From assembly GCA_002333125.1 (NCBI GenBank), contig DDBM01000094.1, positions 15,679 to 21,665 on the forward strand: DNA of 5,987 nt, given 5' to 3'. Shown piece after piece: positions 1-5,987 of the stretch. Below the pieces are notes generated by a model. The model was not told the origin of the DNA. It saw only the letters and a list, made by a program, of their open reading frames with translations, and made no database searches. This DNA comes from Moraxellaceae bacterium UBA2032 (lineage in GTDB: Bacteria > Pseudomonadota > Gammaproteobacteria > Pseudomonadales > Moraxellaceae). A program made the position numbers and the translations under genes. Position 1 is the stretch's first letter. Each line of letters starts with the position of its first letter.

Positions 1-464
1 AAATAGTCACGAGCCGTCATATTGCTTTGATGCGCTTGCAAATGCGCGGTTACAAAAGGCAAGGCTTGGCGCAAATAACCCTTTCTAATAAAGTACAAAC
101 GCGCAAAATATGGGCGCAAGGTACGTCTGGTTGCGGCGAGTTTGTTTTCTAAACGCTCAAAAAGTAAATGTTTTTCGGGCGAGGCCAAACGAAACACAAA
201 ATACGATTGAATCAGTTGATGAATATCCTGACTTTTAACCGCCTCTGCCATCACGGCAGCTAATTCAGTTTCATAGGCAATTAAGACGTGCAAAATAAGT
301 TCGTCTTTACTTTGAAAATGCTTATAAATCGTCCCTTTAGCAATACCGACACGCTCGGCAATCATTTCGATGGTAATAGCCTCATCACCCGAATCTAACA
401 ATAAATGCTCAGTCGCATCCAAAATGGCTTGTTCACGGGCTTTAAAGGCGGCAGCTCGGGTCAT
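1..464 (-). CDS. TetR/AcrR-family transcriptional regulator, partial (C-terminus beyond window)
   Basis: One-component DNA-binding regulator; 154 complete codons are visible before the left edge, of a family usually near 190-220 residues. Residues about 10-55 form the TetR N-terminal helical domain: helix 1 (REQAILDATEHLL), then the helix-turn-helix at about 30-50 (ITIEMIAERVGIAKGTIYKHF as the core), followed by the typical KDEL stretch. The remainder is the all-helical ligand/dimer domain, too variable to name an inducer. The ATG at 462-464 overlaps the TGA of tatD (ATGA, 461-464), so translation is probably coupled and the gene sits at the promoter-distal end of the operon; no Met codon lies in frame just upstream. 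A TetR-type gene beside tatD is also, as I recall, found in Pseudomonas, so the pairing may be conserved. Target genes and ligand cannot be inferred from the sequence. Confidence 0.93.
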   Translation of the reverse strand, partial: MTRAAAFKAREQAILDATEHLLLDSGDEAITIEMIAERVGIAKGTIYKHFQSKDELILHVLIAYETELAAVMAEAVKSQDIHQLIQSYFVFRLASPEKHLLFERLENKLAATRRTLRPYFARLYFIRKGYLRQALPFVTAHLQAHQSNMTARDY

Positions 465-1234
465 ACTAAAACGCCAAATAATTGTCCAAAATTGCGTGTC
501 GTGATGGCAGCAATCTCTGCCAACGACAATCCTTTGATATCTGCCACCGCTTGAGCCACCGCAGGCAAATAACGCGGCTCATTTTTTTTGCCACGATACG
601 GTACAGGAGCCAAATAAGGCGAATCTGTTTCGATTAATAATCTATCTAAAGGGATTTTTTTAGCGACCTCTTTTAAATCTTTGGCATTAGCAAAACTCAC
701 AATGCCCGACAAAGAAATATAAAAGCCTAAATCTAAAGCCGCTTTGGCGGTATCCCAATCTTCGGTAAAACAATGTAATACGCCCTGCTGCGCTTTATGC
801 TCACGTAATAAGGCAATGGTATCGGCACGTGCGTCACGGGTATGCACAATCAGCGGTTTGCCACTTTGATTACTAGCTAAAATATGGCTAATAAAACTTT
901 GTTGCTGACCTGCTGCAAGCTCAGGATGATAATAATAATCCAAGCCCGTTTCGCCAATGGCGACCACTTTGGGATGCTTTGCTAAGTCACATAGCTGCGC
1001 CACCGTCACCTCATCTATAGGGGCAACATCAGAGGGATGCACACCGACCGACAAACTAATATCACTATTGGCTTCGGCAATTGCTATTAGCGTTGGCACA
1101 TCGGCTAAATCTACACAGACCGTTAAAAAATGCTGCACACCTTGTTCTCGTGCAGCGTGCAAAGCCATATCAAGCTGCCCTTGGTATGGTTCTAAATGTA
1201 AACGGTCTAAATGGCAATGTGAGTCAATAAACAT
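461..1234 (-). CDS. tatD: TatD/YcfH-family metal-dependent hydrolase (DNase)
   Basis: TIM-barrel metallo-hydrolase of 257 residues, close to E. coli YcfH (about 265). The metal ligands expected for the family are all visible: H6 and H8 in the N-terminal SHCH motif, E95 in AIGETGLDYY, H131 in PLIVHTRDA, H154 in GVLHCF and D204 in IETDSPYLAP. Family members are Mg-dependent 3'-5' exonucleases/DNases, probably cytoplasmic, linked to DNA repair or turnover; the true substrate of YcfH-type paralogues is less certain. Position after holB and pilZ identifies it as the ycfH orthologue rather than the Tat-operon tatD, so the symbol is used in the broad family sense. It starts at ATG 1232-1234, 9 bp after the pilZ stop, with only a weak ribosome binding site, and its TGA overlaps the start of the TetR gene. 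An A8 run at 582-589 lies in codons for Lys-Lys-Asn. Confidence 0.95.
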   Translation of the reverse strand: MFIDSHCHLDRLHLEPYQGQLDMALHAAREQGVQHFLTVCVDLADVPTLIAIAEANSDISLSVGVHPSDVAPIDEVTVAQLCDLAKHPKVVAIGETGLDYYYHPELAAGQQQSFISHILASNQSGKPLIVHTRDARADTIALLREHKAQQGVLHCFTEDWDTAKAALDLGFYISLSGIVSFANAKDLKEVAKKIPLDRLLIETDSPYLAPVPYRGKKNEPRYLPAVAQAVADIKGLSLAEIAAITTRNFGQLFGVLV

Positions 1235-1243
1235 AAATCAATC

Positions 1244-1588
1244 TTATAAAGTAAATGTGGGTTTATCTGATTGTAATGCGCCACCTAATTGAGCTTCTAC
1301 TTTACGGCGAATCGCATCACCTTCTATGCCAAGCAATGCCAATGCAAAACCTGCGGGGCGATGGCCTTGAGTACGATGATTTATCCAAACCACTTTAGAG
1401 GTTAAAGGCATTCTTTCGGCATCATCGGGCAAAATAATCACCGCAAACAACTCATCACCCAATTTAGGTACTTTGGCAGTAGGAAAAAACAGACCACCGC
1501 CTTTAATAAAGGGCATATAACTGGCATAAAGCTGGCCTTTATCTTTAAATTGCAAGGTTTGAATCCCTGCACCACGTGGTAATCCCAT
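1244..1588 (-). CDS. pilZ: Type IV pilus assembly protein PilZ
   Basis: Small cytoplasmic PilZ-domain protein of 114 residues, near the length of P. aeruginosa PilZ (118). It matches that subgroup at the YASYMPFIKGGGLFFPT segment (21-37), KLGDE (42-46), KVVWIN (65-70) and the C-terminal GALQSDKPT (103-111). The family founder is required for type IV pilus biogenesis; work in Pseudomonas and Xanthomonas shows it does not bind cyclic-di-GMP itself and links FimX to the PilB extension ATPase. Consistent with this, the N-terminal RxxxR and the (D/N)xSxxG motifs of c-di-GMP-binding PilZ domains are absent here. The ATG at 1586-1588 is preceded by AAGAAGGG 8 bases upstream (plus coordinates 1597-1604), a good site that settles the start. 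It lies 18 bp after holB and 9 bp before tatD. Its presence implies that the organism makes type IV pili, although no other pilus gene is in the window. Confidence 0.95.
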   Translation of the reverse strand: MGLPRGAGIQTLQFKDKGQLYASYMPFIKGGGLFFPTAKVPKLGDELFAVIILPDDAERMPLTSKVVWINHRTQGHRPAGFALALLGIEGDAIRRKVEAQLGGALQSDKPTFTL

Positions 1589-1606
1589 AATCTTTACCCT
1601 TCTTGT

Positions 1607-4385
<2,779 letters not shown>

Positions 4386-4393
<8 letters not shown>

Positions 4394-5198
4394 GATAAAG
4401 GTTTGCTTGTAAATGTTGAGTCAAGGGAGTGTTAGCCCATATTGTGCCTTGAATTTGTGTGACTGGCCAAATGCCATACATACTATTACAAAAAAAGACC
4501 TCATCGGCGGCTAAAAATTGTGCTGGATATAAATCTTGTATGCAAACCGACCATTTTAAAGCATGGGCTACTTGTAAAATGTGTTCACGCATCACTCCTG
4601 CTACACCTGCTTGATGTAAGTCTGGTGTGTATAAAACTGCTTCTTTAATCATAAAAATATTACTAAACACACCCTCTATTACGCGGCCTTGAATATCACA
4701 AACTAAAGCTTCTGGATGTGCAAGCTGTGCTAATTCTTGGCGTAATAACACTTGCTCTAAACGATTAAGATGTTTCATGCCTGCTAATAACGGGCTACAT
4801 CCCAAACGCTGTTGTAAAAAATCGCTGTTAATCCCTAACTGATAGCTTTCGGAATGAGATGATGTTTGATAGGCATAAAAATAACACTGTGGCTCTGCCT
4901 GAGTGTCTGGCAAATAACCACGGCCACCACGACCACGAGTAATGATAATTTTAGCAGTACAATGTGGATGATGTGCAATGAACATTGCAAAATCGCTTTG
5001 CCATTGCATCATATTTGTTAACGAAATTGCTAAACGCTGACAGCCTAAAATGAGTCGTTGCCAATGCAAATCAAGTAGTTTTACTGCCCCATCTTGCACC
5101 AATATTGTGCTAAAAAGTCCATCACCATAGGCAAAAGCACGCTCTTGTACATCTAAGCAGTTGATAACATTACCGTTTAGCCAAGTGGCTATTAGCAT
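4386..5198 (-). CDS. pabC: Aminodeoxychorismate lyase (4-amino-4-deoxychorismate lyase)
   Basis: PLP enzyme of fold type IV that splits 4-amino-4-deoxychorismate into p-aminobenzoate and pyruvate, supplying folate synthesis. Length 270 residues (E. coli PabC 269). Visible family features: YGDGLFST (24-31), RGRGGRGY (88-95), the PLP-binding lysine K142 in GMKHLNRLEQVLLR (140-153), E175 in VIEGVFSNIF (173-182), the DLHQAGVAGVMR segment (193-204) and DEVFFCNS (232-239). KHLNRLEQV, shared with E. coli PabC, favours this call over branched-chain aminotransferase or D-amino acid transaminase, its relatives in the fold. ATG 5196-5198 has AAGGA eight bases upstream (5207-5211). It is the first gene of the minus-strand operon, next to mltG as in E. 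coli. In E. coli and Pseudomonas fabF normally precedes pabC; here it is replaced by a divergent gene. Confidence 0.95.
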
Positions 5199-5206
5199 AT
5201 ATTCAT

Positions 5207-5211
5207 TCCTT
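5207..5211 (-). promoter_or_regulatory. Ribosome binding site of pabC
   Basis: The minus strand reads AAGGA followed by eight bases before ATG 5196-5198, near-optimal spacing. It supports this start; an ATG three bases after AAGGA is out of frame and meets a stop after four codons. Confidence 0.7.
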
Positions 5212-5247
5212 AAGCCAATTCTGCAATAAATTAAACCAAAAAATTAA

Positions 5248-5276
5248 GTTATTTACATAACACTATGTTTTGTAAA
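5248..5276 (-). promoter_or_regulatory. Candidate promoter for the pabC operon
   Basis: On the minus strand TTTACA (plus 5271-5276) precedes AATAAC (plus 5248-5253) by 17 bases, a moderate sigma70 match whose -35 lies in the palindrome. A perfect TATAAT at plus 5300-5305 is the other candidate -10, but no good -35 stands 16-18 bases before it. The operon should have a promoter here because the upstream gene is divergent; the exact hexamers are uncertain. Confidence 0.3.
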
Positions 5277-5287
5277 GATTTTTACAA
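5270..5287. repeat. Perfect palindrome, operator-like (TTGTAAA-N4-TTTACAA)
   Basis: Seven-base arms TTGTAAA (5270-5276) and TTTACAA (5281-5287) around GATT. Another TTTACA half-site lies 13 bases to the left of the left arm's TGTAAA (5252-5257). The symmetry, the size of about 18 bp and the position between divergent genes suit a dimeric repressor site. The arm sequence resembles half of a BirA-type site, but the BirA spacer is much longer, so no regulator is assigned. It could also form a short hairpin in RNA, but the stem is AT-rich and no terminator U-run is convincing. Confidence 0.55.
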
Positions 5288-5305
5288 TTAGACAAAAACA
5301 TTATA

Positions 5306-5334
5306 TTGACGTTAACATAGCACTAGGATTTACT
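5306..5334 (+). promoter_or_regulatory. Candidate sigma70 promoter for the unknown plus-strand gene
   Basis: TTGACG (5306-5311, five of six matches to -35) and TTTACT (5329-5334, four of six matches to -10) are separated by 17 bases. Transcription would begin near 5341, giving a leader of about 110 bases. A second possibility is TTTACA (5281-5286) with TATATT (5302-5307), spacer 15, which would overlap the palindrome at 5270-5287. Confidence 0.35.
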
Positions 5335-5452
5335 CCAACTTGAGAAAAGAAAACAGCAAGCACACCTTGTCTCACTCTTTTAACGAATTGATTAATGTTT
5401 GGCAACCTATATCGGTCTTACATCTTAGGAAGAGATTTTTGAGGCAACAACA

Positions 5453-5806
5453 ATGATGATAACTATACCTAAAACTCACGCTGTCCAAACGATGATTCCT
5501 CCTGCCTTAGATATACCTACAGAGCTTAGCACAACTAATTTAGAGTTACGCTTATTGCCTTATTGGTGTGGCGTTAAGCATTTTCGTACTGCTCATTTAG
5601 CACAACAAGCCACGCCTCAAGACTATTATTGGCATATTGTACGCAACAATCAAAATCCTACCGTTGTGGGCGGCAAAATTGTAAGTTTTCACTCACGCTC
5701 TGATATGTATTTTTCGCGCCTCCCGCTCTACACTCAACATAAAATGTGGTTTAACTTTGGCACACATCATCAATTGTATTTACAAAGTGGTAACTCACAT
5801 TTTTAG
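5453..5806 (+). CDS. Hypothetical protein, 117 residues, family not recognised
   Basis: I do not recognise this protein. The case for a real gene is the Shine-Dalgarno GAGG at 5441-5444 placed eight bases before ATG 5453-5455 (a second ATG follows at once), an open frame of 117 codons, no competing long frame on the other strand, and codon choice like its neighbours. Residues 1-25 show no signal peptide or membrane segment and contain a Pro-rich stretch (IPPALDIPTE, 15-24). Residues about 35-117 are rich in aromatic residues and His (LPYWCGVKHFRTAH, YYWHIVRNN, MYFSRLPLY, MWFNFGTHHQLYL), suggesting a compact soluble, probably beta-containing domain. One Cys is present, and no CxxC or catalytic triad can be claimed. 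It is divergent from pabC and followed after 86 bp by an SRPBCC gene in the same direction. It may be a lineage-specific protein. Confidence 0.65.
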   Translation: MMITIPKTHAVQTMIPPALDIPTELSTTNLELRLLPYWCGVKHFRTAHLAQQATPQDYYWHIVRNNQNPTVVGGKIVSFHSRSDMYFSRLPLYTQHKMWFNFGTHHQLYLQSGNSHF

Positions 5807-5842
5807 CCACCATTAGCATCTTCTTCTTTTGTAGCATTGTCA

Positions 5843-5848
5843 TATAAG
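5843..5848 (+). promoter_or_regulatory. Possible -10 element for the SRPBCC gene
   Basis: TATAAG matches five of six -10 positions and lies about 45 bases before the GTG start. No convincing -35 is found 16-18 bases upstream (the area is TTCTTC-like), so this is weak; the gene may instead be read through from the preceding one. Confidence 0.25.
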
Positions 5849-5851
5849 TAC

Positions 5852-5888
5852 AAAGCCCCTTAATCTTTATTAAATTTTAGGAGGCTTT
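5852..5888 (+). promoter_or_regulatory. Potential hairpin sequestering the SRPBCC ribosome binding site
   Basis: AAAGCCCCTTAA (5852-5863) can pair with TTAGGAGGCTTT (5877-5888): twelve positions with one C-A mismatch and one U-G wobble, loop of 13 bases. The right arm contains the whole AGGAGG Shine-Dalgarno, so the folded RNA would hide it. An inner TTAAT-N4-ATTAA inverted repeat (5860-5873) is an alternative fold. The stem is not followed by a clear U-run, which speaks against a simple terminator. Confidence 0.45.
5879..5884 (+). promoter_or_regulatory. Strong ribosome binding site, AGGAGG, deciding a GTG start
   Basis: A consensus Shine-Dalgarno lies eight bases before GTG 5893-5895. The nearby ATG at 5891-5893 is followed at once by TGA, and the GTG frame has a TAG at 5878-5880, so GTG is the only workable start. 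Confidence 0.85.
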
Positions 5889-5892
5889 ACAT

Positions 5893-5987
5893 GTGAATCA
5901 CTCTATTCAGCTACGCGAACAATTTTTAGTTCATCGCCCACTTGCCGACGTATTTAATTATTTAAGTGATTTTTCTACTATTGCAGA
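5893..5987 (+). CDS. SRPBCC (START-like fold) family protein, partial N-terminus
   Basis: Only 31 codons are visible before the right edge. The segment REQFLVHRPLADVFNYLSDF (8-27) shows the typical opening of the polyketide cyclase/dehydrase branch of the SRPBCC superfamily: a first beta strand ending in a Pro, then an amphipathic helix with V-F-x-Y-L-S-D-F. Such proteins form a helix-grip cavity that binds a hydrophobic ligand; the ligand and role cannot be judged from this fragment. The start is GTG 5893-5895, with AGGAGG eight bases upstream and an in-frame stop just before. It lies 86 bp after the unknown gene on the same strand and may share its transcript. Confidence 0.8.
   Translation, partial: MNHSIQLREQFLVHRPLADVFNYLSDFSTIA

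Larger units (their letters stand above)
5199..5452. other. Divergent intergenic region between pabC and the unknown plus-strand gene
   Basis: 254 bases without a supported gene. The half next to pabC (about 5220-5330) is strongly AT-rich and contains several TTTACA/TGTAAA half-sites, a palindrome and a second inverted pair (CTATGTT at 5263-5269 with AACATAG at 5314-5320). The half next to the plus-strand gene (5335-5452) is less AT-rich and would be its 5' leader of about 110 bases if the 5306-5334 promoter is used. I found no tRNA, convincing riboswitch or intrinsic terminator in it. Confidence 0.75.

Noticed and set aside
582..589. A8 tract in tatD as a phase-variation site
   Set aside because: It encodes an ordinary Lys-Lys-Asn stretch in a housekeeping gene and the frame is intact; runs of this length are common in AT-rich coding sequence.
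957..1292. Open plus-strand frame of 111 codons opposite tatD and the end of pilZ
   Set aside because: It lies antisense to two clear conserved genes; the Ser/Cys/Thr-rich translation looks like a shadow of them, and no ribosome binding site or family resemblance is seen.
5258..5323. Longer inverted pair CTATGTT/AACATAG as a terminator or attachment site
   Set aside because: Seven-base arms 44 bases apart in AT-rich sequence can easily arise by chance, and no integrase or duplicated target is present.
5341..5380. Possible leader hairpin (CAAG...CTTG inside AAAAGA...TCTTTT)
   Set aside because: The stem is short and interrupted, and no terminator or riboswitch features accompany it.
5439..5458. 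Mini-frame TTG AGG CAA CAA CAA TGA just before the unknown gene, with AGGAAG upstream
   Set aside because: Only five codons with a TTG start; more simply explained as the leader containing the GAGG Shine-Dalgarno of the gene at 5453.

Overview
The window looks like chromosome of a gammaproteobacterium in the Pseudomonadales, most likely a relatively AT-rich member of or near the Moraxellaceae. The main evidence is gene order. Read on the minus strand it runs pabC - mltG - tmk - holB - pilZ - tatD - tetR. The pabC-yceG(mltG)-tmk-holB-ycfH(tatD) series is conserved in gammaproteobacteria, and a pilZ gene between holB and tatD is typical of Pseudomonas and its relatives that have type IV pili. 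Codon use (many TTA, AAA and ATT codons) fits an AT-rich genome. Genus assignment is inference.

Layout. Positions 5198 down to 1 form one tightly packed minus-strand operon of seven genes. The largest gap is 18 bp and three junctions overlap (pabC/mltG by 8 bp, tmk/holB by 4 bp, tatD/tetR by 4 bp). The products serve several aspects of growth: p-aminobenzoate for folate (PabC), glycan-chain termination in the septal/periplasmic wall (MltG), dTDP synthesis (Tmk), the clamp-loader delta' subunit (HolB), type IV pilus assembly (PilZ) and a TatD-type metal nuclease. The last gene, a TetR-family repressor, is cut off by the left window edge. A 254-bp AT-rich divergent intergenic region (5199-5452) holds candidate promoters for both directions and a clear operator-like palindrome.

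The right part is plus strand. A 117-residue protein (5453-5806) has a good ribosome binding site but belongs to no family I recognise. After an 86-bp gap comes the start of an SRPBCC/START-fold protein beginning with GTG at 5893, which runs off the right edge. Its strong Shine-Dalgarno sequence lies inside a potential hairpin.

Most of the window is conserved housekeeping sequence, and I see no mobile element, CRISPR array, tRNA or rRNA. The points most worth checking are the unknown divergent gene with its palindromic control region, the hairpin over the SRPBCC ribosome binding site, a dnaX-type slippery heptamer in frame within holB, and the Lys/Pro/Thr-rich cytoplasmic tail on MltG.
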